15,154 bases of DNA from Saccharicrinis sp. UBA6048 (GCA_002429115.1 DIYS01000252.1:1-15154); one strand, 5' to 3'. Shown: positions 6,995 through 14,509, counted from the stretch's first letter. Notes: a model not told the origin generated them from the sequence alone. A program made the numbers and translations.

Positions 6995-8406
6995 TGAAGT
7001 GGTGGGCTTTATATCTGGTCTTCTTCTTATCCTGTGGCACTGCTCCATGTTCATCTGAAGCCAAGGAAAAGACAACTTCCTATTCGTTTAATATGACAAA
7101 GTATGGCGCCGTTTCGGTCATGGCTATTGATGTTAAAAGTGGAGAAGTCGTTTGTGAGAAAAATGCCTTGCAGCGTATGACGCCTGCCTCGCTTACAAAA
7201 GTACTGACTACCGGTGCAGCCTTAAATATTTTAGGTGGTGATTATCGATTTTCTACACAGTTTTATTTGAAGCAGGGTGGAGAAAAGGTACTTATAATCA
7301 AAGGAGGAGGCGATCCAACCTTTGGATCTGATAGGTTAGAAGAAACAAAGAAGGCTGTTGTTTTTAAGAAAATACAACTTGCACTTAAAAAAGAAGGCGT
7401 TGTAAGGCTTGATAAGTTAATAGTTGATGAAAGTCTTTTTAAGGGAATTCAACAGCCATCAAAACGTACTTGGGAAGATATGGGTAACTACTATGGGGCA
7501 GTGCCTCATAGTCTTACTTATCGCGAAAATACGTTCTATCTAAATTTAAAATCTTCTGATAAAACAGGAGCGCCAGTGAGAATTGTCTCGGTAGATCCTC
7601 CGATCAGTCATTCAATAAAGAGTTATGTTACTGGTGCAGATAATAATAAGGATAGTGCATACATTTATGGAAATGCGCAGATGAAAGAATGGTATGTCAG
7701 TGGAACCATACCACGTGATAGAAAGTCTTTCAGAATTAAGGGGGCGTTGCCAAATCCCGGGTTGACATTTGCCACGGAACTTAAGCAATATCTTAATGCA
7801 AATAACATTGAAGTTGCCGATATTGAAAATACCAATCAATCGATCAATGTTGAGTCGGCTAAATGTATATTGTCGCATTACTCTCCAAAACTTGAAGTGA
7901 TTGCAGCAGTTGTTAATAAACGGAGTCATAACCTGTTCGCTGATCATCTGCTCTTTGCGATAGCTCAGCAGCAGAACGAACAGGCAAGTTGGGATGCAGG
8001 TACAAATGCATTGATTCACTATTGGGATGCCCGGATTGAAAATTTCTCAGGTAACTTTTACGATGGTTCAGGATTATCACCTTTTAATAAGATCAATGCC
8101 AGGGATATGGGTATTGCGTTGAAATACTTGCATGATTGTGATGAGCAACCGGCTTTTAAAAAGTCATTGGCAATTGCAGGTGTTGATGGTACTTTAAAGA
8201 GTATGTTGAGTGATGAGGTTTATAAGGGGCAATTTGTTGGTAAAAGTGGCTCTATGAATGGCGTGCTTGGCTATTGTGGTTACCTGGAGTGTAAAAGCGG
8301 AAGAACGGTTGCTTTTTGTGTTCTTTGTAATAATTTTACCGAATCCTTTAAAGAAGTCCGATTAAGTATTGAGGATTTATTAAAGGAAATTATTAGTCAG
8401 AATTAA
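6991..8406 (+). CDS. dacB: D-alanyl-D-alanine carboxypeptidase/endopeptidase, PBP4 family (S13)
   Basis: Periplasmic low-molecular-weight penicillin-binding protein that removes the terminal D-Ala from peptidoglycan stem peptides and cleaves D-Ala-mDAP cross-links. It is 471 residues, typical for the S13 family. The three active-site motifs are intact: SLTK (Ser67 nucleophile, Lys70), SHN (312-314) and KSG (418-420, replacing the more usual KTG). DGSGLS at 358-363 is an S13 hallmark. The N-terminus is a signal sequence. A Cys at residue 15 (FFLSC) could be a weak lipobox, so the protein may be lipid-anchored. The start ATG overlaps the upstream stop by 4 nt, and a second ATG directly follows. 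A DUF819 membrane protein gene comes 27 bp downstream, making a three-gene operon. Confidence 0.95.
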   Translation: MMKWWALYLVFFLSCGTAPCSSEAKEKTTSYSFNMTKYGAVSVMAIDVKSGEVVCEKNALQRMTPASLTKVLTTGAALNILGGDYRFSTQFYLKQGGEKVLIIKGGGDPTFGSDRLEETKKAVVFKKIQLALKKEGVVRLDKLIVDESLFKGIQQPSKRTWEDMGNYYGAVPHSLTYRENTFYLNLKSSDKTGAPVRIVSVDPPISHSIKSYVTGADNNKDSAYIYGNAQMKEWYVSGTIPRDRKSFRIKGALPNPGLTFATELKQYLNANNIEVADIENTNQSINVESAKCILSHYSPKLEVIAAVVNKRSHNLFADHLLFAIAQQQNEQASWDAGTNALIHYWDARIENFSGNFYDGSGLSPFNKINARDMGIALKYLHDCDEQPAFKKSLAIAGVDGTLKSMLSDEVYKGQFVGKSGSMNGVLGYCGYLECKSGRTVAFCVLCNNFTESFKEVRLSIEDLLKEIISQN

Positions 8407-8433
8407 TTAGCCATATTTTATCGCAAGGTGTTT

Positions 8434-9576
8434 ATGCAATATGTTATTGTCACGGTGCTTTATGTAGTGCTGCCAGCCATTATTTTGATCTTATGCAAAA
8501 GGTACCGGTTTTTAAATAGAATTGGCGCCGTTGTGCTTTCATATATTGTTGGGATAGTTTTGGGAGTGTCAGGACTTTCGAATACGAGTTTTGCTGATCT
8601 TCAGGAGGTGTTAATGTCCATTACAGTGCCCTTAGCCATACCGCTTCTGTTGTTTTCTTCCAATGTTAAGGATTGGCGTAAGCTGGCCGCTCAACCATTA
8701 TATTCCTTGCTTTTTTCACTCATTGCGGTGATAATTTCGGTTTTTGCAGGTTACTTCATTTTTGGTGGTGAGGGTATACCCGGCTTTCATAAAATTAGTG
8801 GATTGCTTGTGGGGCTTTACAGTGGTGGAACACCCAATTTGGCCTCTCTAAAGATGATATTGGATGTAGACGAAGAAATCTACCTGGCGGTTCATTCTTA
8901 CGATATGGCAATAGGTGTATTTTACCTGTTTCTGCTAATGGGGGCCGGACAGCGTTTGTTTCAACTGGTTTTACCAAAGTTTCAGCATAATGATCGTATT
9001 GAGGCAGTCATCGAAAATTCAACATCTCTGCGTGAGGTGCTCAATCAACCATCTAAACGTAAGTCCTTGTTATTTGCTGTTGTTTGTTCGTTATTTATCG
9101 TCGCAATAGCAGGAGGAGCCATGGTAATTTCACCACAAAGCTTAAAGATGGTCGTCTTTATCTTTCTTATTACAGCGTTGGGCATTGCCGGTTCTTCTTT
9201 TAAAAAGTTAAACTCAGCTGAAGGTTCCTTTGATACAGGTATGTATTTGATCCTGATCTTTAGTATTGTTGTTGCGTCAAAAGTTGAACTGGGGAGTCTC
9301 ACAGATATCAACCCTTCCATATTCGGGTATATCACCTTCGTCGTTTTTATGAGCCTGATACTTCATGTTGCTCTATCCAAATTGCGTAACATTGATGCAG
9401 ATACGGTTATTATTACTTCTGCCGCACTGATTTGCAGTCCGCCATTTGTGCCGGTGGTAGCAGGTTCTCTGAGAAACAGGTCTGTTATCGTTCCAGGATT
9501 GACTATAGGATTGATTGGATATGCTCTTGGTAATTACCTGGGATACCTGATGGCATTAGCTTTGAGTTACTTCTAA
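8434..9576 (+). CDS. DUF819 family integral membrane protein (YjcL-like)
   Basis: An integral membrane protein of about 380 residues with some ten hydrophobic segments. Family-typical stretches are SITVPLAIPLLLFSSNVKDW, the GLLVGLYSGGTPNLASLK loop and the repeated small-residue motif in the C-terminal half (SAALICSPPFVPVVAGSL). It matches the DUF819 family, whose members are predicted transporters of unknown substrate with an internal inverted repeat. I chose the ATG at 8434. A GTG at 8428 in the same frame would add two residues. It is the third gene of the lipoprotein-dacB operon, suggesting a substrate related to cell-wall fragments, but that is only inference. Its stop overlaps the stop of the convergent barrel gene by 4 nt. 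Confidence 0.85.
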   Translation: MQYVIVTVLYVVLPAIILILCKRYRFLNRIGAVVLSYIVGIVLGVSGLSNTSFADLQEVLMSITVPLAIPLLLFSSNVKDWRKLAAQPLYSLLFSLIAVIISVFAGYFIFGGEGIPGFHKISGLLVGLYSGGTPNLASLKMILDVDEEIYLAVHSYDMAIGVFYLFLLMGAGQRLFQLVLPKFQHNDRIEAVIENSTSLREVLNQPSKRKSLLFAVVCSLFIVAIAGGAMVISPQSLKMVVFIFLITALGIAGSSFKKLNSAEGSFDTGMYLILIFSIVVASKVELGSLTDINPSIFGYITFVVFMSLILHVALSKLRNIDADTVIITSAALICSPPFVPVVAGSLRNRSVIVPGLTIGLIGYALGNYLGYLMALALSYF

Positions 9577-10904
9577 AAGAGGTAATTAAGCGTAATGTAT
9601 AGTCCTGAGGTACCATCTTGTTTATCAGCAGCAATACCATAATCGGCCGAAAGAATAAAATTCTCATTCATCGCTCCTTTTAACCCCAGTCCGTAACTAA
9701 AGTGAGGTTTATCCTTCACATCGTTGAAGAATAAATCATAGTTATCGCCAAGTTGTTCTCTGGCTGTTGATTTATCTATTTTATAGGCTTGTGTGACTAG
9801 CCCCATATCAACGAAGTAGTTCGATCCAACGTAAAAATCCTGTTTAAAAAGCTTTGTTCGCCATAACTTCCAACGTAGCTCGATATTTGTTAAAAGGCTA
9901 CCATTTCCAACAATACGATTCCTGTTGATTCCTCTTAATGTTTTTGAGCCACCAAGTCCTTGCGAAGTCGCAGATGTTAAAATGCTTGTTGACATGTGAG
10001 GTAATAAATAAAACGGTACATCGCCACTTAGCTTGTGCATATAGCCGATTCGATAAGCAGCAACCAGATTTTTATTAGATGTTAATGAGAAATATTGCCT
10101 GTGGAAAAAGTTCATGCGCGTAAACTGGCTGCTTTGGCTTGATGCAAACTTGGGCATGTGAGCTATAAATAACTCCGTCCAGATGCCACTGCTTGGACTG
10201 GCCTTAATATCTCTTGTGTCATAGGAGAGTCCTAATTTCAGATAGGCATGTTTTCCACCATTTGCTTCTTCCTGTGAAATGATATTCCAATCAAGGTATT
10301 TATCATACAGTCCATCTATCTCCGGAAGTTGATCATCTTCATCTTTACGCTTATTTAATCTGTCTATATCAACAGTGCCAATGTCAAAGTTGAAAAATAC
10401 GAGGCCCGCCATCCATGATAGCTGAGGTTTCTCTTTATTAAACGCACCCTTAAAGTTTGTCATTATACGAAACATCTTGCGGTGATGTCTGTAATAAACA
10501 CTTGAGGTGTCATCTTCCCATGAGCTATTGTATACGGCATCGCGCCCGTTAAAACCATAGAAATCCATTGCCAGATCTCTGAAGTAAGTAACGTCCGCTG
10601 TAGTATTGATGCCTTTTAATAAGTGAGGTGAATCGTAGTATAGGCGCATCAGGGTCGAACCAGCTGTATACTCCGAATATTCAAGGTATAATGAGTGATT
10701 GTAGGCAGGGTAGTTACTACCATCGCCGTACCAGTACAGGTTGGTTAATCCTCCATACTGAAATCCCAGGTCGGCACTATAAGATATGGCAGGAAGAACT
10801 CCGAAGGTGAATCCTTTTTTTATCTAGGTTGAGTCTTTTTGAGCGAACGATGAAAATGTATATAGAAATGACATTAACAGGATGAAATGTACCTTTTTAT
10901 TCAT
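9573..10904 (-). pseudogene. BamA/D15-type outer-membrane surface antigen, interrupted by an amber codon
   Basis: Read from the ATG at 10904, the frame encodes 443 residues with one in-frame TAG at codon 27 (10824-10826). Residues 1-26 are a clean signal peptide (core FILLMSFLYTFSSF, cleavage at FA/Q). After the TAG the frame continues as IKKGFTFGVLPAISYSADLG, then FQYGGLTNLYWYGDGSNYP, which is the N-terminal region usual for Bacteroidetes Bac_surface_Ag proteins, possibly DUF5982. The barrel carries the D15 motif LRGINRNRIVGNG (residues 323-335) and ends in a strand with terminal Phe (ITLNYLF). The downstream ATG at 10649 gives 358 residues but has no signal peptide and loses the first strands. 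AAG to TAG is a plausible single substitution. TAG also ends sucD and the nitrilase gene, so it is a normal stop here. The gene is probably a recent pseudogene, or the base is a sequence error. Confidence 0.8.
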
Positions 10905-10933
10905 AGTAGACAGTTGTTATTCGTAGAGATGTC

Positions 10934-10941
10934 CAAAGGTA
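10934..10941 (-). promoter_or_regulatory. Predicted -7 promoter box for the interrupted barrel gene
   Basis: The minus strand reads TACCTTTG, an exact TAnnTTTG match 30 nt upstream of the ATG at 10904. Its presence supports 10904 as the true original start and shows that the promoter is still intact. Confidence 0.5.
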
Positions 10942-10952
10942 GTATCTTTTTC

Positions 10953-10987
10953 CAAAAAAAATACCCACCTGAATTCCAGATGGGTAT
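10953..10987 (-). terminator. Intrinsic terminator after the YitT-family gene
   Basis: ATACCCACCTG (10961-10971) and CAGATGGGTAT (10977-10987) pair over 11 positions with one mismatch and a 5-nt loop. Reading on the minus strand, a run of eight T residues follows. It lies 29 nt past the stop of the gene at 11016 and separates it from the barrel gene. Confidence 0.8.
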
Positions 10988-11015
10988 TATATTTCTAAAT
11001 ACTCTAAGATGTTGT

Positions 11016-11918
11016 TTATGAGCTTTTTTCTTCCAGAGATTTAAATCCTTCACCTATTATCTCGGATGTTTCCATTACTGCCATAAATGCTTTTGGATCA
11101 ATTGTTTTAATCATAGCCTGAAGGGCAGATACTTCGCGACGAGTTACAACAGTAAAAATAACGCGCTTTGAGTTGCCGCTATACATACCTTCACCATCTA
11201 AATATGTTCCGCCACGCTCAAGTGTATTGAGTATTTTGTCTTTAATCAATGCATGCTTTTCAGATACGATAACCAACGCTCGTTCGTAGTTCAAGCCATC
11301 AATGGTGATATCTATTACTTTACCAGTTATGAAGATGACGATCCATGAGTAAAGAGGAATTTTCCAATCCTTAAAGATGATTAACCCTAATAGTACAATG
11401 ATTGAGTCTACTATAATTAAAAGTTGTCCAACAGAGATTTTAGAATACTTAGCTAAAATCATCGCTACAATATCTGAACCACCAGAAGTTGCTTTAGCTC
11501 TAAAAATAAGGCCAAGGCCAAATCCAATAACGATACCACCAAAAACACAGGATAATAATAAATCATCGCTAAGTCCTAAAGGATCATTTTCACCAATAAA
11601 ATATGTCAGGCTATCCATGAATATTGTAGTAAGTACCATGCCAAGTACTGTTTTAAGACCAAATTTGGCTCCCAGCAAACGAATACCCAATAAGGTCAGG
11701 GGTACATTTAGAACAAGACCGAAGGTTCCAACCGGTATAGCAGGAACAAGGTGGTGAACTACGATTCCGATTCCATACACTCCCCCGGGAACAATATTGT
11801 ATGGATTAATAAAAAACACAAATCCGGCTGCCAAAATAAAAGCACCTACAACTATTAACGTATAATCCAGGATGGTACGTTTCGTGCTTTCGCCATATAG
11901 CTTTGCTGTAAACTTCAT
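11016..11918 (-). CDS. YitT family membrane protein (DUF161-DUF2179)
   Basis: A 300-residue inner-membrane protein. About six hydrophobic helices fill residues 18-205, with the family's conserved NPYNIVPGGVYGI (38-50) and ATSGGSDI (143-150) motifs, one in each half of the duplicated YitT (DUF161) membrane domain. A soluble C-terminal DUF2179 domain follows (about 211-292), including RGGTYLDGEGMYSG (235-248) and the RREVSALQAMIKTIDPKAF segment. Length and architecture are those of the usual family. Its biochemical function is not established, and transport has been suggested. The start is supported by a TAnnTTTG box 39 nt upstream and the gene has its own terminator, so it appears monocistronic. 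Confidence 0.93.
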   Translation of the reverse strand: MKFTAKLYGESTKRTILDYTLIVVGAFILAAGFVFFINPYNIVPGGVYGIGIVVHHLVPAIPVGTFGLVLNVPLTLLGIRLLGAKFGLKTVLGMVLTTIFMDSLTYFIGENDPLGLSDDLLLSCVFGGIVIGFGLGLIFRAKATSGGSDIVAMILAKYSKISVGQLLIIVDSIIVLLGLIIFKDWKIPLYSWIVIFITGKVIDITIDGLNYERALVIVSEKHALIKDKILNTLERGGTYLDGEGMYSGNSKRVIFTVVTRREVSALQAMIKTIDPKAFMAVMETSEIIGEGFKSLEEKSS

Positions 11919-11956
11919 TTTATTCGTTAAATATTTCGATTAATAATCTGCGGCCG

Positions 11957-11964
11957 CAAAAGTA
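11957..11964 (-). promoter_or_regulatory. Predicted -7 promoter box for the YitT-family gene
   Basis: The minus strand reads TACTTTTG, an exact TAnnTTTG match, 38 nt before the ATG at 11918. A GC-rich palindrome, GCGGCCGC (11950-11957), falls about where transcription would start. Confidence 0.5.
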
Positions 11965-12063
11965 CACACTTTGGAGAGAAGAAATGGTTAAAAAATACAA
12001 AAATAGATCTTAATGTTAAAAATATCACAAATCAAGAATCTGAGTTAACTCGGATAAAAAGTG

Positions 12064-12071
12064 TATTTTTG
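12064..12071 (+). promoter_or_regulatory. Predicted -7 promoter box for the nitrilase-family gene
   Basis: TATTTTTG matches TAnnTTTG exactly and ends 21 nt before the ATG at 12093, which implies a very short leader. Confidence 0.45.
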
Positions 12072-12092
12072 AATTAAAATAAAGTTGTTCGT

Positions 12093-12857
12093 ATGTTGAA
12101 AGTGGCACTTATTCAATATGATATAGAGTGGGAGGGTACTTCTGCTAACCTAAAATATTTAGATCGATGTTTGATGAATGTAGAGGATGATGTTGACCTT
12201 GCTATATTGCCAGAGATGTTTCATTGTGGTTTTAGCATGAATCCAACAGATCAGGCTCATGAGAATGGTGGTGAAGTTTTGGAGTGGATGATAGGTTGTT
12301 CAATTCGATATGGTTTTGTAATAATGGGGAGTGTTATCGTCTTGGAAAATTCACAATATTACAATCGTATGTTTGTGGTCGACGGAGATGATGTTCAGCA
12401 ATACGATAAGCGTCATTTGTTTACCATGGGGGGAGAGCATGAAGTATATGCAAAAGGTAAAGATCGATTGGTGGTTAATGTTAAAGGTTGGCGAATTTGC
12501 CCTTTGATTTGTTATGATTTGCGTTTTCCGGTTTGGAGCAGAAACTCTGATGAATATGATTTACTGATATATGTTGCCAATTGGCCGGCTCCACGCAAAA
12601 ATGTTTGGAATATTCTATTGAAAGCAAGAGCAATTGAAAACCAATGCTATGTAATAGGTGTTAATCGTATAGGAACTGATACCATTAACGAATATGCAGG
12701 CGAAAGCCAGGTGATCAATGAAAGAGGGGAGGAGCTTACTAATCTTAATGGAAATGAAGGCGTGGCTTATGTTTCATTAAATATGGAAGAGCTGCAGAAA
12801 TTCAGAAAACGATTTCCTGTATTGGACGATCGTGATAAGTTCTGTGTATTTGAATAG
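12093..12857 (+). CDS. Nitrilase-superfamily amidohydrolase, omega-amidase type (YafV/NIT2-like)
   Basis: Cytoplasmic carbon-nitrogen hydrolase of 254 residues. The Glu-Lys-Cys catalytic triad of the superfamily is visible: Glu41 in LPEMFHCGFSM, Lys106 in YDKRHLFTMGGEHEVY and Cys140 in CPLICYDLRFPVWSRN. The FTMGGEHEVYAKG loop and the short length place it with omega-amidases (NIT2, E. coli YafV). These hydrolyse alpha-ketoglutaramate or alpha-ketosuccinamate to the keto acid and ammonia, in methionine salvage and metabolite repair. The start is supported by a promoter box 21 nt upstream. The stop is TAG. Neighbours on either side are unrelated and the gene appears monocistronic. The substrate is inferred from the subfamily. 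Confidence 0.92.
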   Translation: MLKVALIQYDIEWEGTSANLKYLDRCLMNVEDDVDLAILPEMFHCGFSMNPTDQAHENGGEVLEWMIGCSIRYGFVIMGSVIVLENSQYYNRMFVVDGDDVQQYDKRHLFTMGGEHEVYAKGKDRLVVNVKGWRICPLICYDLRFPVWSRNSDEYDLLIYVANWPAPRKNVWNILLKARAIENQCYVIGVNRIGTDTINEYAGESQVINERGEELTNLNGNEGVAYVSLNMEELQKFRKRFPVLDDRDKFCVFE

Positions 12858-12931
12858 TGTAAATTGATTTTGTATTGTCAAGAATTGTGTTTTTTATATA
12901 TTTATAGTATATTTATTTAACTTTACACAAT

Positions 12932-12958
12932 TATTTATCAAGTGGGAATTGATAAATA
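12932..12958 (+). repeat. Perfect inverted repeat upstream of the 80-residue gene
   Basis: TATTTATCAA (12932-12941) pairs perfectly with TTGATAAATA (12949-12958) around the 7-nt loop GTGGGAA. It ends 26 nt before the ATG at 12985, and no T-run follows. It fits a regulator operator or a leader hairpin. A near-consensus box TAACTTTA at 12918-12925 lies just upstream, so the repeat would straddle the predicted start of transcription. Confidence 0.5.
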
Positions 12959-12984
12959 GGCAATATTAAACTAATCGATGTGGG

Positions 12985-13227
12985 ATGAAAGTATTTAAAG
13001 TAACAGTGCCGGATGAAAAACGGAAGTTCTTTACTGATTTGATGAACAATTTGAATTTCGAATGGAAGAAAATTAATCAGCCAGAGCAGGAGAAACAACC
13101 AGAGAAAGTAGTGCAACCACCGGCCTATGAATTAGATGAGGATGCACGAAAAAAAGCAGCTCAATTAAGAGAAGAAAGCCTAAAAGACGTAATTACTAAA
13201 ATTGAAGAAATGAGGCATAGGAGATAA
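12985..13227 (+). CDS. Small charged cytoplasmic protein of unknown function
   Basis: An 80-residue protein that I do not recognise. The N-terminal part (MKVFKVTVPDEKRKFFTDLM, then NNLNFEW) suggests a strand followed by a helix, as in the small DNA-binding or antitoxin-like proteins common in this phylum. A proline- and glutamine-rich linker (QPEQEKQPEKVVQPP) follows, then a charged helix (DARKKAAQLREESLKDVITK). No signal peptide or membrane segment is present. Codon use is like its neighbours and it ends in a strong terminator that includes its stop codon, which supports a real transcript. No toxin-like partner gene is adjacent. An antitoxin role is only a possibility. Confidence 0.7.
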   Translation: MKVFKVTVPDEKRKFFTDLMNNLNFEWKKINQPEQEKQPEKVVQPPAYELDEDARKKAAQLREESLKDVITKIEEMRHRR

Positions 13228-13246
13228 TTTTATTATCTCCTTTTTT
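13219..13246 (+). terminator. Intrinsic terminator overlapping the stop codon of the 80-residue gene
   Basis: GGAGATAAT (13220-13228) and ATTATCTCC (13232-13240) form a perfect 9-bp stem with a TTT loop, extendable by an A-T pair, followed by six T residues. The TAA stop (13225-13227) lies inside the 5' arm. Confidence 0.88.
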
Positions 13247-13344
13247 GTGTTCTGGTACAATTGTTGTTTGGTTTTAAATGGTGTTGAGGTGCTTGTTTTT
13301 AAACTTGTTACCTGCACTATTTACTTACCAAATTCCTTATTGTT

Positions 13345-13971
13345 ATGAAATTTTCTGCATTTATCTTTGTCGTTTTGTTCAGCATTATTAATAATGCTCC
13401 GGTTTATTCTCAGGCATCAGAAGGTGTTGAGGCATATAATGTTGTAGATAAGTTGCCTCAATTAAAAGGTGCGGGTAACGATTTAAGTAAATACATCAAG
13501 AAGCAAATAGACTATACTGAAGCTTATAAATTAAGAGGTGTAGAAGGTGACATATGGGTGAGCTTTATTGTAACCGCTGAAGGTAAAGTGACAGAAGTTG
13601 AAGTAGAAAAAGGAATTGATGAAGAATTAGACCAGGAAGTGGTCAATGTAATTTTATCAGGAAAAAAATGGAAGCCGGGAAAAATTGGCAGAAAAAATGT
13701 TAATACGCAAATGCGAATTCCGGTGCGCTTTTCATTAACTAATAGCGAAAGACTGTTAGCAGAAAAACTGGAGAGTATCTATGAAAGTGGTAAGCGGCCT
13801 TTGTTTGTTCTGGATAATAAAATCATTGATGGTTTAGTGAAAATAGAAGATTATAATGTCGAATCAATACGTATTATTAAAGGCGAAAAGGCAGTGACCA
13901 TGTATGGCGCGCGTGCAGAAAGTGGAGTTGTCATTATAACTTCAAAACGTGGCACACCTCCTTTGTATTGA
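13345..13971 (+). CDS. Secreted TonB C-terminal-domain protein fused to a TonB-receptor plug-like segment
   Basis: A 208-residue exported protein with a signal peptide (residues 1-22, cleavage near VYSQA). Residues of about 37-131 resemble the TonB C-terminal domain in its Bacteroidetes form: LPQLKG, a helix, GVEGDIWVSFIVTAEGKVTE, the VVNVILSGKKWKPGKIGRK stretch and MRIPVRFSL. Residues of about 150-204 resemble part of a SusC/TonB-dependent-receptor plug domain: RPLFVLDNKIIDGL, DYNVESIRIIKG, TMYGARAESGVVIITSKRG. The protein has no proline-rich linker and no membrane anchor other than the signal peptide, so it is not a standard energy transducer. It is probably periplasmic. Similar fusions occur in this phylum, sometimes within larger proteins, but no function is assigned. 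Confidence 0.85.
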   Translation: MKFSAFIFVVLFSIINNAPVYSQASEGVEAYNVVDKLPQLKGAGNDLSKYIKKQIDYTEAYKLRGVEGDIWVSFIVTAEGKVTEVEVEKGIDEELDQEVVNVILSGKKWKPGKIGRKNVNTQMRIPVRFSLTNSERLLAEKLESIYESGKRPLFVLDNKIIDGLVKIEDYNVESIRIIKGEKAVTMYGARAESGVVIITSKRGTPPLY

Positions 13972-14149
13972 TTCTTAACTACTCTGATATTAATATAATC
14001 TAACTGCCCGTATTGTAATTGGCTATCTTACCAGTAGTAAAATTAGACTACTAAAATTACTCACAACTTTCAAATTGACAGTGGTGTTAGCTCTTCAAAG
14101 AGATTTTTTCTGCAATTACAAATGGTTTCTGCTTTTAATTAGCTTGTAG

Positions 14150-14196
14150 TGAGGTAGATATTGTGTCTATATCTAATTGTTAGGTTCGTTACCTCA
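14150..14196. ncRNA. Nested hairpin, candidate structured RNA element
   Basis: TGAGGTA (14150-14156) pairs perfectly with TACCTCA (14190-14196). Inside it AGATAT (14156-14161) pairs with ATATCT (14169-14174), leaving a 16-base unpaired arm. On the minus strand it starts two bases after the stop of the mini-ORF at 14198-14230. Stems are short and no T-run follows, so whether it is an RNA element is a guess. Confidence 0.25.
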
Positions 14197-14197
14197 T

Positions 14198-14244
14198 TTA
14201 AGTAATTAAAATGAGAGTGTCAAGAATCATATAATCACCTCCTT
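14198..14244 (-). other. Perfect Shine-Dalgarno with 10-codon mini-ORF
   Basis: On the minus strand, AAGGAGGTGATT (14233-14244) is followed, with 7 nt between GGAGG and the start, by ATG at 14230 and an ORF encoding MILDTLILIT, ending in TAA at 14198-14200. Eleven bases match the complement of the conserved 16S rRNA 3' end. No gene follows on this strand within the spacer, so it is not an obvious leader peptide. Chance is possible. Confidence 0.3.
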
Positions 14245-14466
14245 AATGGAATGTCGCATAAAATGAGTCAATTACAAATTTGCAATAAGCAACAATGAAT
14301 TGAATTTGAAGAGCTACGCTTTAATTGTGTTAATTTTTGTAAAAGGAAACTGTAATATAATTCCAATAGAAACATCTAGTAATCAATAGGGTTGGGTGTT
14401 GTAATTTCTGCTTTTAAACATCTTTAATTAATGATAAAAGACATGTAAATACTGCGAATTTCACTG

Positions 14467-14474
14467 TAGATTTG
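14467..14474 (+). promoter_or_regulatory. Predicted -7 promoter box for pta
   Basis: TAGATTTG matches TAnnTTTG exactly and ends 35 nt before the ATG at 14510. Confidence 0.5.
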
Positions 14475-14509
14475 CAGCAGATTTGATAATTATAACTTTT
14501 AAAGACGAA

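Larger units (their letters stand above)
13972..14509. other. 538-bp spacer between the TonB-like gene and pta
   Basis: No sizeable ORF is present on either strand. It holds the pta promoter box (14467-14474), a nested hairpin (14150-14196), and a minus-strand perfect Shine-Dalgarno site with a 10-codon ORF (14198-14244). The rest is AT-rich with no recognised structure. Confidence 0.6.

Noticed and set aside
7612..8019. 135-codon ORF on the minus strand
   Set aside because: It is antisense to dacB, is rich in Cys and Ile without domain pattern, and overlaps the SHN motif region of a sound gene.
11377..11757. 126-codon ORF on the plus strand
   Set aside because: It is antisense to the membrane helices of the YitT-family gene, and its Pro/Ser/Thr-rich composition is the usual artefact of that.
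11950..11957. GCGGCCGC palindrome at the YitT-family promoter
   Set aside because: An 8-base GC-rich palindrome in an AT-rich spacer is eye-catching, but one copy with no partner site does not support an operator.
14031..14056. AGTAGT/ACTACT hairpin after the TonB-like gene
   Set aside because: A 6-bp AT-rich stem with no T-run is too weak to call a terminator.
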